NCBI GenBank assembly: GCA_023238725.1
Contig: CM041550.1
Location: 4,411,044 to 4,475,043 of the forward strand
Reading direction: 5' to 3'
Source: Scortum barcoo
Taxonomy: Eukaryota; Chordata; Actinopteri; Centrarchiformes; Terapontidae
Length of the DNA: 64,000 bases
This document shows positions 56,737-59,316 of the stretch, one piece after another (position 1 is the stretch's first letter; each line of letters begins with the position of its first letter). The position numbers and the translations under genes are program-made. The notes beneath the pieces were generated by a model that worked only from the letters and a program-made list of their open reading frames with translations, was not told where the DNA came from and ran no database searches.

Positions 56737-59316
56737 CAGAAAATCGATGATGTGGCCATTAGAGAACTATAATTACCGAGCAGACGTTATGCTGCACTAC
56801 AACCATGACGCTCCATTATCAGCAGGCGGACTGTATCAGTGTTAATCTGCACATTACTTTACACTAATAGCTTCAATATCTCTGTATCTGTAACATTACT
56901 CCCATCACAGCTACATCGGCCAGTAAACACACTTTCCTAAAGACTCGGAGAGTCATCCGGAGTACAAACTCTCTCTCTCTCTCTCTCTGTGATAAATTAT
57001 GTGTGTAGAGATGTTTTGGTTAGATTAATGTAAGAAACACAAACCGCAGTGTTTATGAAACTGCTACTCAGACGTGGAAAATCGGTTTGTGTGTGTGTGT
57101 GTTTAAGTGTGTGTCTGAGCATGTGATTTGGGAGGGAGTACGCTGCTGTAACCTAAGGAGGAATCTTGATGACAGATTGGTGTTGGCACTCAGTCTTTTA
57201 CATGCTCTCTCTCTCTTTCTCTAGGTCTCTCGCCCATTCTCTCTTTCTAATTCAGAGTTAGTCTTTCACTTTCACTGATACACAAAGAAAGAACGAGTGC
57301 CGCTAATAAAATCTTATACTGCAGCGCCAGCACTTACTGTATAGGAAACATACTCCGTTCTGGTATGAGCCTGCGGTGCAACACCGTGGTATTTATATTT
57401 GAAGAAGTTTGTTCATGTAAACTTTTTTTTTCTGTTCAGCATCAAAAGTTCTTGATTCATCAGAGACAGCAGATTAAAACTTTTCTTTTTTTTTAAAAAC
57501 ATTTTCACTGGATCTTCAACAAGAAGGCCATTTTCATTATTTCCCCAATTAATCTCCTAATTTATCTTTTGGTCTATAAAATATCAAACATAACGAAACA
57601 TGCTTGTTAGAATCTGCAAAACTCGATGTCTTGACTCCCAAAAAAGTCCAAATATCAATTTACCATCAAATTAGACAAAGAAAAGCAGCAACTGGGAATT
57701 TTTTGGTATTTTTTCTCTAAAAATGACTTAAAGGACTAATCAGTTAATAAAATAATTGAATAAAATCATAAATTTACTAATCACTTCAGCTGCCATTTTT
57801 ACATAAAACATACATTTTTTACATAAAAAGTGCCATACATTACAACTTTATCATCACATATTCTGTTTCTAGTGCCAGGTAAGCCCAGACCCTGGACCTG
57901 AGGAGAACCGGGTCCAGTTTACATTTGGTACAGTGGGGTCTTTGTTCTGTAGTACTGTCATGGGTTTTGGGTCTGTGCATCAATATGTATGATACCTGAG
58001 TTGATTCAGACTTGACTGACTGACTTGTTATCAGATTTAATCCCAAGGCGCATCGTGGTTAACCAGGGTCGTGTTTTGGATTTTGAATGATTTAAGCACA
58101 TCAGATCCAGGCAGGTTTCACCCCTGTCTTTTTTGTACTCATAAAGGCCTCAAATACAAGAATACAAGTTGTTCATGTGTTCTTTTTTTTGTTAAAAAGT
58201 GCAATCCGTGCTGGGGTTCTTCTCAGTTCACAGCAGCACAGCACTGATTTTTTATTATTTTGGAGGACAGCATCTCTGGTTGGTGAACTTCGGATGTCAT
58301 GATGTTACATCTTGTTTGTTCAGAGTCATAATATACCGACATGGCTGAGTGTTTGTGAGTGTGGCGGCCCGCGGAGCGAAACAGTTCATGTGTCTGCTTC
58401 TCTGCTTGTTTTGGCACTCAGAGGTCTGCAGCGCCTGCCATAGGGGAGAAGTTCACATAAGTCATGTTCGGGGTGTGAAGGGCCTGTGATGATTTTTCCT
58501 GCCCGCTTCCTGTCTCAGGAGGTGTGCGAGTCCTGCTCCACACCGGTGATCTTTTCTGCAGCCCCGAAGGTTTGCACAGCTGATGCAGCACATGTGGGGT
58601 GAAGTCCTGAAACTGAAACTGAAGTCCACTGTCATGTCCACAGTTTGGAGAGTTTCAGAAAAGTTTCAGCTGTTTGTCACTGTTTTCATTGAGGCCATGG
58701 ACCTTCACAAGATTTACATCTCAGGGCTAAAGTTGGATTAGTGAGAAGAAACTCCAAATGTCACCTCAGTGTTTTTGAATAATACAATGATTTATGTTCG
58801 AAGCATATTTTTATTATAATCCAACAACGCGTGTGTGCAGTAGTGAGGGATATGCCATAAATAGTGTTAGTTTCATCCAAATGGTGGTATTTAGAACCAC
58901 TCTGTTAAAGAATGCAGATTTAATTAAATGTTTTCTATGTGTTTCTGTATATTAATGAACACTAATTAAACTGATAACTACTAACAAGTCAGTTCAGTCA
59001 TGAAACATGATGTGATCAATGGGCAACGGTTCTCTGAGTTCTCTGAGTTTTAATATAAAGAGCTTTTACTTTCTCCATTTAGAGTTAAGATAAGGCCCTT
59101 TGTGAATCCTGGAGTTCGGTCCCACTTTCGATGTAAGTTTCTTTTATCAGACTTTCTTGTGTTTCAGCTGTGACCGCAGATATGACTTTGATATGTGATT
59201 TGGATGATTTGATTCTTGTTTGTTGATCGACCGACACCCACCTGACACGAAGGCGACTTTCTCCTTTAATACGGGAAGAACATCAGACGCCTTGATGCCT
59301 TCGGTCCTCAGCGACC
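4851..59316 (-). CDS. kalrn: Kalirin RhoGEF gene, internal 39 exons (partial)
   Basis: Kalirin is a multidomain guanine nucleotide exchange factor that activates Rac1/RhoG at the membrane and actin cytoskeleton and shapes dendritic spines and secretory vesicles. Thirty-nine minus-strand exons (5,140 nt in all) encode, in order, a SEC14 domain, nine spectrin-like repeats, the first DH-PH exchange module, a linker and an SH3 domain. Kalirin rather than its paralogue TRIO is indicated by the segments VAFVSG, VTYLSTVPSEDVCKRG, GFSGRNC, VTAELDAWNEDL, SLFHANSLQ and LLERPSERPGWCLVRTT. TRIO differs at these places and lacks the SLFHANSLQ type of insert. The first exon with the start codon and all exons after SH3 (second DH-PH, Ig, FN3, kinase in the long isoforms) are outside the window. 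Exons 17, 25, 26 and 37 show frame breaks as given. Teleosts may carry two copies (a and b); which one this is cannot be decided. Confidence 0.95.
5279..5357 (-). CDS. kalrn: kalrn exon 38: first SH3 domain, N-terminal half
   Basis: 79 nt, phase 0 in, phase 1 out, acceptor TTTCGCAG, donor GTGAGAG. It encodes LSGGCELTVVLQDFTAGCST followed by EMSVST. LSGGCELTVVLQDF is the SH3 RT-loop entry of kalirin (TRIO has ELTVVIHDF). It follows a 15-kb intron. Confidence 0.94.
6189..6228. repeat. Perfect inverted repeat, 16-bp arms
   Basis: Left arm TGTCAAACATCTAAAT (6189-6204), 8-nt loop, right arm ATTTAGATGTTTGACA (6213-6228), with no mismatch. Confidence 0.9.
7201..7224. repeat. (CA)12 microsatellite
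   Basis: Uninterrupted CA dinucleotides inside the 15-kb intron. Confidence 0.9.
9703..10113. mobile_element. Diverged non-autonomous DNA-transposon-like fish repeat
   Basis: It starts with CAGTGGTGGAGAGTAACTAA, has phrases such as AACTCAAGTAAAATTTT, CAGCTGTAGTTACTTTTCA and GGAATTTTACTTGTGATGGA, and ends TTTTACTGAAGTGAAGCTTT then GAGTATT. This matches my memory of a very common percomorph interspersed repeat with CAGTGGTGGAA termini and opposite-oriented ACTTAAGTA motifs. The right terminal repeat is degraded, so the copy is old. The superfamily is not certain. Confidence 0.7.
13584..13626. repeat. Perfect inverted repeat, 18-bp arms
   Basis: Left arm AATGTTTTCACCAGCATC (13584-13601), loop ACTGCTC, right arm GATGCTGGTGAAAACATT (13609-13626), with no mismatch. 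Confidence 0.92.
14081..14110. repeat. (CT)15 microsatellite
   Basis: Uninterrupted CT dinucleotides; the source of several spurious Leu/Ser-rich and Arg/Glu-rich frames on both strands. Confidence 0.95.
14253..14294. repeat. (GT)21 microsatellite
   Basis: Uninterrupted GT dinucleotides. Confidence 0.95.
15421..15655. mobile_element. Interspersed fish repeat (CATGGCAGTCCATCCAA family), fragment
   Basis: Phrases GGGATGAATCCTTAGAGGGA, CATGAATGTGTGTGTCAAAC, TTCATGGCAGTCCATCCAAA and GGACTGAAGTGATGGACAAA follow in the order typical of an abundant teleost repeat that I recall (catggcaatccatccaatagttg, then ggaccaaagtggtggacc). No class is assigned and the borders are approximate. Confidence 0.55.
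17286..17610. repeat. Purine-rich low-complexity tract
   Basis: About 325 bp with very few pyrimidines on the plus strand (GA, GGA and GAAA motifs). It produces several Phe/Ser/Leu/Pro-rich minus-strand frames that are not genes. Confidence 0.7.
19494..19519. repeat. (GT)n microsatellite
   Basis: About 13 uninterrupted copies. Confidence 0.9.
20486..20590 (-). CDS. kalrn: kalrn exon 37: Ser/Thr-rich linker, phase conflict
   Basis: 105 nt. The conserved frame (EDGDSQGDGSSQPDTISIAS then RTSQNTVDSDK) runs through it in phase 0 to the donor GTAGGA and joins exon 38 correctly. Exon 36, however, ends in phase 2, so 3n+1 nt are expected. The acceptor region reads TTCAG followed by four G; one more G would restore frame. 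In mammals the shortest synaptic form, Kalirin-7, branches off after VDSDK by using another terminal exon. Confidence 0.9.
20591..21599. other. Intron 36/37 (about 1 kb)
   Basis: Contains a perfect 17-bp-arm hairpin at 21494-21529 close to the exon 36 donor, and poly-T tracts. No exon was recognised, but a microexon of 3n+1 nt here would remove the phase conflict of exon 37. Confidence 0.5.
21494..21529. repeat. Perfect inverted repeat, 17-bp arms, 2-nt loop
   Basis: Left arm TGCTCACAAAACAAACT (21494-21510), GA, right arm AGTTTGTTTTGTGAGCA (21513-21529). It lies about 70 nt downstream of the exon 36 donor on the minus strand. Confidence 0.92.
21600..21748 (-). CDS. kalrn: kalrn exon 36: PH1 C-terminal helix and linker
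   Basis: 149 nt, phase 0 in, phase 2 out, acceptor CCTCCAG, donor GTAAAC. It encodes ASNMEVKQEWIKNIREVIQE, then RMTHLKGALKEPLHLPKTPA and LTKPRNNTK plus AG. The QEW tryptophan is the invariant residue of the PH C-terminal helix. Confidence 0.95.
21868..21969 (-). CDS. kalrn: kalrn exon 35: PH1 domain
   Basis: 102 nt, phase 0/0, acceptor CGTGCAG, donor GTAAGTG. It encodes TSELGVTEHIEGDPCKFALW followed by AGRTPSSDNKTVLK, nearly identical to mammalian kalirin (LWSGRTPSSDNKTVLK). Confidence 0.96.
22149..22195. repeat. Compound (CA)n(CT)n microsatellite at the exon 34 donor
   Basis: (CA)12 followed directly by about 11 CT copies. On the minus strand the donor GTGAGA of kalrn exon 34 is the first unit of this repeat. 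Confidence 0.95.
22198..22388 (-). CDS. kalrn: kalrn exon 34: PH1 domain, strands 1-4
   Basis: 191 nt, phase 1 in, phase 0 out, acceptor TCCTCAG. It encodes FEENLEVQGELILQDSFQVW, then DPRSLIRKGRDRHLFLFEFS, LVFSKEIKDSAGRTKYQYKN and RLL. The donor GTGAGAGAGA is itself the first unit of a (GA)n(GT)n microsatellite. Confidence 0.95.
22536..22647 (-). CDS. kalrn: kalrn exon 33: end of DH1 domain
   Basis: 112 nt, phase 0 in, phase 1 out, acceptor TTTGCAG, donor GTAAGA. It encodes ELLSCCEEGKGEIKDGLEVM followed by LSVPKRANDAMHLAMLE. The split Gly codon leads into the PH domain. Confidence 0.95.
22878..22970 (-). CDS. kalrn: kalrn exon 32: DH1 domain, conserved region 3
   Basis: 93 nt, phase 0/0, acceptor TGAACAG, donor GTATAC. 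It encodes DIQQRRGLANSISSYLIKPV followed by QRITKYQLLLK. The LIKPVQRITKYQLLL helix is the most conserved GTPase-contacting element of Dbl-family exchange factors. Confidence 0.96.
23540..23629 (-). CDS. kalrn: kalrn exon 31: DH1 domain
   Basis: 90 nt, phase 0/0, acceptor (T)7AAG, donor GTGAGT. It encodes ADKFHIYVDYCKNKPDSSQL followed by ILEHAGTFFD. Confidence 0.94.
23761..23830 (-). CDS. kalrn: kalrn exon 30: DH1 domain
   Basis: 70 nt, phase 2 in, phase 0 out, acceptor TTTCCAG, donor GTGAGC. It encodes IFLKELVNYEQLPEDVGHCF followed by VTW. Mammals have LEKYEQLPEDVG at the middle position. Confidence 0.94.
24529..24638 (-). CDS. kalrn: kalrn exon 29: DH1 domain
   Basis: 110 nt, phase 0 in, phase 2 out, acceptor CTGTCAG, donor GTGAGA. 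It encodes TYLWEMTSGVEEIPPGIANK followed by EHIIFGNMQEICDFHN. The Asn codon AA|T is split to exon 30. Confidence 0.95.
24721..24787 (-). CDS. kalrn: kalrn exon 28: DH1 domain, conserved region 1
   Basis: 67 nt, phase 2 in, phase 0 out, acceptor GATTCAG, donor GTAAGAC. It encodes FIMAELLQTEKTYVRDLHEC followed by LE. This is the first conserved helix of the RhoGEF (Dbl) fold, whose E-L-x-x-T-E-x-x-Y-V-x-D-L motif contacts the GTPase. Confidence 0.95.
25278..25399 (-). CDS. kalrn: kalrn exon 27: linker into the DH1 domain
   Basis: 122 nt, phase 0 in, phase 2 out, acceptor TTTGCAG, donor GTGAGT. It encodes DNKDLELDTIPASLTDDPEV followed by KLRDPNHEVNEEKRKSARKK. This is the charged linker between the spectrin array and the first exchange domain; the split Glu codon GA|G leads to FIMAELL. 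Confidence 0.95.
25632..25818 (-). CDS. kalrn: kalrn exon 26: end of spectrin repeat 9, frame break
   Basis: 187 nt; phase 0/0 needs a multiple of three. The first part, QTKEKVKLLIQLADNLVEKG then HAHVSELKRWVSTVDRRYRD and FSVQM, is followed in a shifted frame by AKYQESLERSLGVSSE, which matches mammalian GKYRYSLEKALGVNTE. The shift maps to plus 25680-25686 (catgcat) and looks like a 4-nt CATG direct duplication after the Met codon. The acceptor is (TG)n followed by TAAAG, with almost no pyrimidine tract. Confidence 0.88.
26107..26133. repeat. (CA)n microsatellite at the exon 25 donor
   Basis: On the minus strand the exon 25 donor reads GTACACTGTGTGTG and enters this repeat after about six bases. 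Confidence 0.95.
26140..26264 (-). CDS. kalrn: kalrn exon 25: spectrin repeat 9, frame break
   Basis: 125 nt, although phase 0 on both sides requires a multiple of three. It begins ALDWIQETGEVYLATHTSPG then DSSEETQQLLNDY. The last 24 nt before the donor GTACAC, read backwards from the splice site, give RHFRHSAK, matching the kalirin segment GEFRVPAK, but in a different frame. Two surplus bases lie at about 26163-26168 (minus TATCTCGT where TATCGT would keep frame); one missing base is the alternative. Both splice sites lie in TG microsatellites. Confidence 0.88.
26267..26291. repeat. (CA)n microsatellite at the exon 25 acceptor
   Basis: On the minus strand it forms the whole tract before the exon 25 acceptor, (TG)nCAG. 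Confidence 0.95.
26489..26604 (-). CDS. kalrn: kalrn exon 24: end of spectrin repeat 8
   Basis: 116 nt, phase 1 in, phase 0 out, acceptor CGTGCAG, donor GTCCGT (weak). It encodes ILNELLQRENRVLHFWTLKK followed by RRLDQCQQYLVFERSAKQ. The W-x-x-x-K-R-x-x-L-x-Q pattern closes the repeat. Confidence 0.95.
26933..27047 (-). CDS. kalrn: kalrn exon 23: spectrin repeat 8
   Basis: 115 nt, phase 0 in, phase 1 out, acceptor CTCCAG, donor GTGAGT. It encodes ACTLARRNAEVFLKYIHRNN followed by VSIPGAAGHARGPEQQVK. The split Ala codon (G|CC) joins exon 24. Confidence 0.95.
27607..27759 (-). CDS. kalrn: kalrn exon 22: start of spectrin repeat 8
   Basis: 153 nt, phase 0/0, acceptor CGTCCAG, donor GTGATT. It encodes VCSVLESLEQEEYRRDEDWC, then GSHDKLGMTADCDHLLPLIS and KHLEQKEAFLK. 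There is one Glu more than in the mammalian form (EQEEYRR against EQEYRR). Confidence 0.95.
27845..27994 (-). CDS. kalrn: kalrn exon 21: end of spectrin repeat 7
   Basis: 150 nt, phase 0/0, acceptor CCTCCAG, donor GTACGC. It encodes MVLQAGHYDPEAIRSCAEKV, then AVHWQQLMLKMEDRLKLVNA and SVAFYKTSEQ. The second half is identical to mammalian kalirin and TRIO. Confidence 0.95.
28173..28241 (-). CDS. kalrn: kalrn exon 20: spectrin repeat 7, tandem-acceptor exon
   Basis: 69 nt, phase 0/0, donor GTAAAC. It encodes SLFHANSLQKTHQSALQVQQ followed by KAE. SLFHANSLQ corresponds to the kalirin-specific SLFHATSLQ, absent from TRIO. A second acceptor-like site, CTCTCTCCAG, lies inside the exon; use of it would start the exon at 28214 with KTHQ and drop nine residues in frame. 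Confidence 0.92.
28242..29545. other. Intron 19/20
   Basis: No coding signal. Contains a short (CA)n at 29083-29100, TG-rich segments and a pair of 20-nt near-identical AT-rich direct repeats at 29369 and 29442. Confidence 0.6.
29546..29665 (-). CDS. kalrn: kalrn exon 19: start of spectrin repeat 7
   Basis: 120 nt, phase 0/0, donor GTACAC. It encodes VLGWIRNGESMLNASMVNAS followed by SLSEAEQLQREHEQFQMAI and E. The polypyrimidine tract of the acceptor is a pure (CT)n microsatellite ending in CTCTCTAG. Confidence 0.95.
29666..31963. other. Intron 18/19
   Basis: About 2.3 kb, A+T-rich. A (GA)n microsatellite abuts exon 19; nothing else recognisable was seen. Confidence 0.6.
29668..29705. repeat. 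(GA)n microsatellite at the exon 19 acceptor
   Basis: About 19 copies; on the minus strand it is the (CT)n pyrimidine tract of the acceptor ending CTCTAG. Confidence 0.95.
31964..32130 (-). CDS. kalrn: kalrn exon 18: end of spectrin repeat 6
   Basis: 167 nt, phase 1 in, phase 0 out, donor GTAAAC. It encodes IELTGEKDMDLASQVQELLE, then FLHEKQQEVELNAQHTHTRL and EQTLQLRHLQAEVKQ. The acceptor is preceded by interrupted (TG)n repeats rather than a pyrimidine tract. Confidence 0.94.
32131..33163. other. Intron 17/18
   Basis: About 1 kb. Interrupted (CA)n repeats touch exon 18 (32133-32175) and shorter TG repeats occur near 32490. No coding signal was seen. Confidence 0.6.
32133..32175. repeat. Interrupted (CA)n microsatellite at the exon 18 acceptor
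   Basis: CA runs separated by CAAA; on the minus strand (TG)nTTTG(TG)n directly precedes the acceptor TCAG. Confidence 0.93.
33164..33406 (-). CDS. kalrn: kalrn exon 17: spectrin repeat 6, with Gly/Ser insert and frame break
   Basis: 243 nt. It starts in phase 0 with VTAELDAWNEDLSRQLND and must end in phase 1 to join GIELTG of exon 18, which needs 3n+1 nt, so one base is missing. The first part continues as AGRSGSGSGG. The conserved last part (AEDIGLAEQRLKRHAERK, then AAMNNMTYEVMQQGQDLHQY and IMEVQAS) is in another frame. The shift falls at or near a run of seven G (plus-strand C7, 33322-33328); as written, the first frame reaches a stop soon after. With one more G the two halves join through a Gly/Ser-rich stretch about 16 residues longer than in mammals. 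Confidence 0.88.
33916..34090 (-). CDS. kalrn: kalrn exon 16: end of spectrin repeat 5
   Basis: 175 nt, phase 2 in, phase 0 out, acceptor CCCGCAG, donor GTGAGAG. It encodes DAAMSTNKTPHCSSIAHIQG, then VLQQLDEAQGQMEELFHERK and IKLDIFLQLRIFEQYTIE. The last stretch is identical to the mammalian kalirin sequence I remember. Confidence 0.95.
34625..34794 (-). CDS. kalrn: kalrn exon 15: start of spectrin repeat 5
   Basis: 170 nt, phase 0 in, phase 2 out, acceptor CGTCCAG, donor GTAATA. It encodes LWSWMEELQKQLLDDVCCDS, then VDSVQTLIQQFQQQQTATLE and NVIKEGEELIQQL. The last codon is split AG|A (Arg) across the intron. Confidence 0.95.
35066..35257 (-). CDS. kalrn: kalrn exon 14: spectrin repeat 4
   Basis: 192 nt, phase 0/0, acceptor TCTCAG, donor GTGGGA. 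It encodes NTYTNADKLLEAAEQLAQTG, then ECDPEEIYKAARHLEVRIQD, FVRRVEHRKLLLDMSVSFHT and HTKE. It has the same length as exon 9, which occupies the equivalent place in repeat 2. Confidence 0.95.
35868..35919. repeat. (CA)26 microsatellite
   Basis: Uninterrupted CA dinucleotides deep in the 4-kb intron. Confidence 0.95.
36735..37045. repeat. Degenerate AGCAACCAC-type minisatellite
   Basis: Variants of CATAGCAACCACCTAGTG, GGCAACCACCTAAA, TTAGCAACTCATC and TTGCAACCAAG recur. It resembles the dispersed CCTAGCAACCAC-type tandem repeat seen in many fish genomes. Confidence 0.5.
39291..39413 (-). CDS. kalrn: kalrn exon 13: start of spectrin repeat 4
   Basis: 123 nt, phase 0/0, donor GTGAGTC. It encodes VMDWIENHGEAFLSKHTGVG followed by KSLHRARALQKRHDDFEDVA and Q. 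Mammals have V-L-D-W at the start. The Met here lies in the context GTGATGG, a good translation-start context, which matters if transcription can begin in the preceding intron. Confidence 0.95.
39414..43000. other. Intron 12/13 (3.6 kb)
   Basis: Contains a CpG-dense, GC-rich segment with a perfect CRE around 40500-40690, then pyrimidine-rich DNA at 40780-41130 and an AGT/AGC-rich patch near 41870-42000. No kalirin exon was found. Confidence 0.6.
40500..40690. promoter_or_regulatory. CpG-dense segment with perfect CRE, candidate internal promoter
   Basis: In otherwise A+T-rich DNA this stretch is G+C-rich, with many CpG (GCGGGAGCGCATTACCGCAT, CCGTCTCCGCCGCGGCCGTG, GCCGCGGAGAGGTCGGCG) and a palindromic CRE, TGACGTCA, at 40609-40616. 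An E-box CAGCTG follows. It lies about 1.2 kb upstream of exon 13. Promoter function is an inference only. Confidence 0.4.
43001..43132 (-). CDS. kalrn: kalrn exon 12: end of spectrin repeat 3
   Basis: 132 nt, phase 0/0, acceptor TTCGCAG, donor GTACAC. It encodes VHCILDVVHEVLHHQRRLEN followed by IWQHRKVRLHQRLQLCVFQQ and DVQQ. The C-terminal helix has the same W-x-x-R-K pattern as exon 7. Confidence 0.95.
43231..43329 (-). CDS. kalrn: kalrn exon 11: spectrin repeat 3
   Basis: 99 nt, phase 0/0. It encodes VSQDGKALLDVLQRPLSPG followed by NSDSLTATANYSKA. The donor is GTCAGTG (C at +3, non-consensus), but ending the exon here joins SKA to VH in exon 12 exactly as in mammalian kalirin (SKAVH). Confidence 0.93.
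43330..45365. other. Intron 10/11 (2 kb)
   Basis: No coding signal. A (CA)n is at 44210-44232 and a 9-bp tandem repeat (aaacagagg, about 3.5 copies) at 45131-45162. Confidence 0.6.
44210..44232. repeat. (CA)n microsatellite
   Basis: About 11 copies in intron 10/11. Confidence 0.9.
45366..45497 (-). CDS. kalrn: kalrn exon 10: start of spectrin repeat 3
   Basis: 132 nt, phase 0/0, acceptor CCTCAG, donor GTAACC. It encodes FLSEVEAWCKICSEGGLPSE, then MQELEIAIHRHQSLYEQVT and QAYTE. The EAW tryptophan marks helix A of repeat 3. SEGGLPSEMQ is the kalirin form of this loop. Confidence 0.95.
45498..46584. other. Intron 9/10 (1.1 kb)
   Basis: A C/T-rich tract runs from about 45990 to 46230 on the plus strand. 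No coding signal was seen. Confidence 0.6.
46585..46776 (-). CDS. kalrn: kalrn exon 9: spectrin repeat 2
   Basis: 192 nt, phase 0/0, acceptor TTCCCAG, donor GTGAGAT. It encodes NAYVNINRIMSVASRLVEAN, then HYASAQIKQISGQLDQDWK and AALDERSTILAMSSVFHQKA before EQ. It is almost identical to mammalian kalirin over its whole length. Confidence 0.95.
47133..47255 (-). CDS. kalrn: kalrn exon 8: start of spectrin repeat 2
   Basis: 123 nt, phase 0/0, donor GTAAAT. It encodes MFDWISHNKELFLQSHTEIG followed by RAYQHAVELQTQHNHFAMNS and M. The exon begins exactly at the helix-A tryptophan (FDW) of repeat 2. Its acceptor is a (TG)n microsatellite ending in TGCAG rather than a normal pyrimidine tract. Confidence 0.95.
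47259..47296. repeat. (CA)n microsatellite at the exon 8 acceptor
   Basis: About 19 copies, starting two bases from the CAG of the exon 8 acceptor on the minus strand. Confidence 0.95.
48311..48356. repeat. (TG)23 microsatellite
   Basis: Uninterrupted TG dinucleotides in intron 7/8. Confidence 0.95.
49451..49573 (-). CDS. kalrn: kalrn exon 7: end of spectrin repeat 1
   Basis: 123 nt, phase 0/0, acceptor TCACCAG, donor GTGAGAC. It encodes VASLLDKLHSTRQHLHQMW followed by HVRKLKLDQCFQLRLFEQDA and EK, the last helix of repeat 1. The pattern W-x-x-R-K-x-x-L-x-Q-x-x-Q-L-x-x-F recurs at the ends of later repeats (exons 12, 16 and 24). Confidence 0.95.
49574..51203. other. Intron 6/7 (1.6 kb)
   Basis: A+T-rich, with an AT-repeat patch at 50185-50235. 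Nothing coding was recognised. Confidence 0.6.
51204..51335 (-). CDS. kalrn: kalrn exon 6: spectrin repeat 1
   Basis: 132 nt, phase 0/0, acceptor CTGTAG, donor GTAAGT. It encodes VLKAPVEELDREGQRLLQC, then IRSSDGFSGRNCISGSADF and QSLVPK. The GFSGRNC segment is diagnostic of kalirin against TRIO. Confidence 0.95.
51513..51596 (-). CDS. kalrn: kalrn exon 5: spectrin repeat 1
   Basis: 84 nt, phase 0/0, acceptor TTTGCAG, donor GTGAGTG. It encodes ELLSKKEFPADVEGSRRLIE followed by EHTQLKKK. Mammalian kalirin has E-M-L-A-R-K-E-F-P-V-D at the same place, whereas TRIO has a more distant sequence, so this exon supports the kalirin call. Confidence 0.95.
51685..51858 (-). CDS. kalrn: kalrn exon 4: SEC14 end and start of spectrin repeat 1
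   Basis: 174 nt, phase 0 in and out. It encodes TSMVSVEGLAKLVDPSQLTD, then LDYNHEEWMELRVSLEEF and HLLSRLEDLQ. The NHEEW helix is the tryptophan-bearing first helix of spectrin repeat 1, joined to the SEC14 domain without a linker. The donor GTGTGTGTGTG runs straight into a short TG and G tract. Confidence 0.95.
51859..53204. other. Intron 3/4 (1.3 kb)
   Basis: Mostly occupied by a degenerate minisatellite-like repeat at about 52250-52970. No coding signal was seen. Confidence 0.55.
52250..52970. repeat. Degenerate minisatellite-like AC-rich repeat
   Basis: Phrases of the type CTGAACC, AAACTGTTTTACCT, GTTAGCTcA and CTAAACCAA return many times at irregular spacing, suggesting an old tandem array with a unit of some tens of bases. 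The period could not be fixed by eye. Confidence 0.45.
53205..53400 (-). CDS. kalrn: kalrn exon 3: SEC14 domain core
   Basis: 196 nt, phase 2 in, phase 0 out. It encodes EDVCKRGFTV, then DMRGSKWELIKPLLKTLQ, IIKPDNFWQKQKTNFGSAKF and SFE, the core of the SEC14 fold. Compared with the mammalian kalirin I remember, there is one extra Ile codon in the strand before DMRG (three ATC codons in a row). The donor is the weak GTCGGT, but the codon phase fits exon 4 exactly. Confidence 0.95.
53401..55675. other. Intron 2/3 (2.3 kb)
   Basis: A+T-rich sequence with no repeat array or exon that I could recognise. Confidence 0.6.
55676..55790 (-). CDS. kalrn: kalrn exon 2: SEC14 domain
   Basis: 115 nt, phase 1 in, phase 2 out. 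Acceptor TGCACAG, donor GTACTG. It encodes GRDKRGGPILTFPARSNHD followed by RIKQEDLRRLVTYLSTVP, the first strand-helix part of the SEC14/CRAL-TRIO fold, which binds phosphoinositides and directs kalirin to membranes. The split Ser codon (AG|T) joins perfectly to the next exon. Confidence 0.95.
55973..56536. repeat. Degenerate (TAG/AGT/AGC) trinucleotide array
   Basis: About 560 bp of imperfect AGT and AGC triplets with small interruptions. One plus-strand frame stays open for 187 codons only because the array is read as GTA/AGT/AGC codons (Val/Ser-rich); it is not a gene. Confidence 0.85.
56673..56733. repeat. (AT)n microsatellite
   Basis: Pure alternating AT for about 60 bp, preceded by acatatatat copies. 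Confidence 0.95.
59242..59316 (-). CDS. kalrn: kalrn exon 1 of window: lead into SEC14 domain
   Basis: 75 nt, entering in phase 1 and leaving in phase 1. Acceptor CCCTTCAG, donor GTGGGT. It encodes SLRTEGIKASDVLPVLKEK followed by VAFVSG, equivalent to the second coding exon of mammalian kalirin (GSFRNDGLKASDVLPILKEK). The split glycine codon at its 5' side needs a G from an upstream exon that is not in the window. Confidence 0.9.

Larger units (their letters stand above)
55791..59241. other. Intron 1/2 (3.5 kb)
   Basis: Contains a 0.56-kb TAG/AGT trinucleotide array (55973-56536) and a pure (AT)n array (56673-56733). The rest shows no coding signal. Confidence 0.6.

Noticed and set aside
4851..59316. 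Identification of the gene as TRIO
   Set aside because: Domain order is the same, but diagnostic segments (GFSGRNC, SLFHANSLQ, LLERPSERPGWCLVRTT, VTAELDAWNEDL) are those of kalirin.
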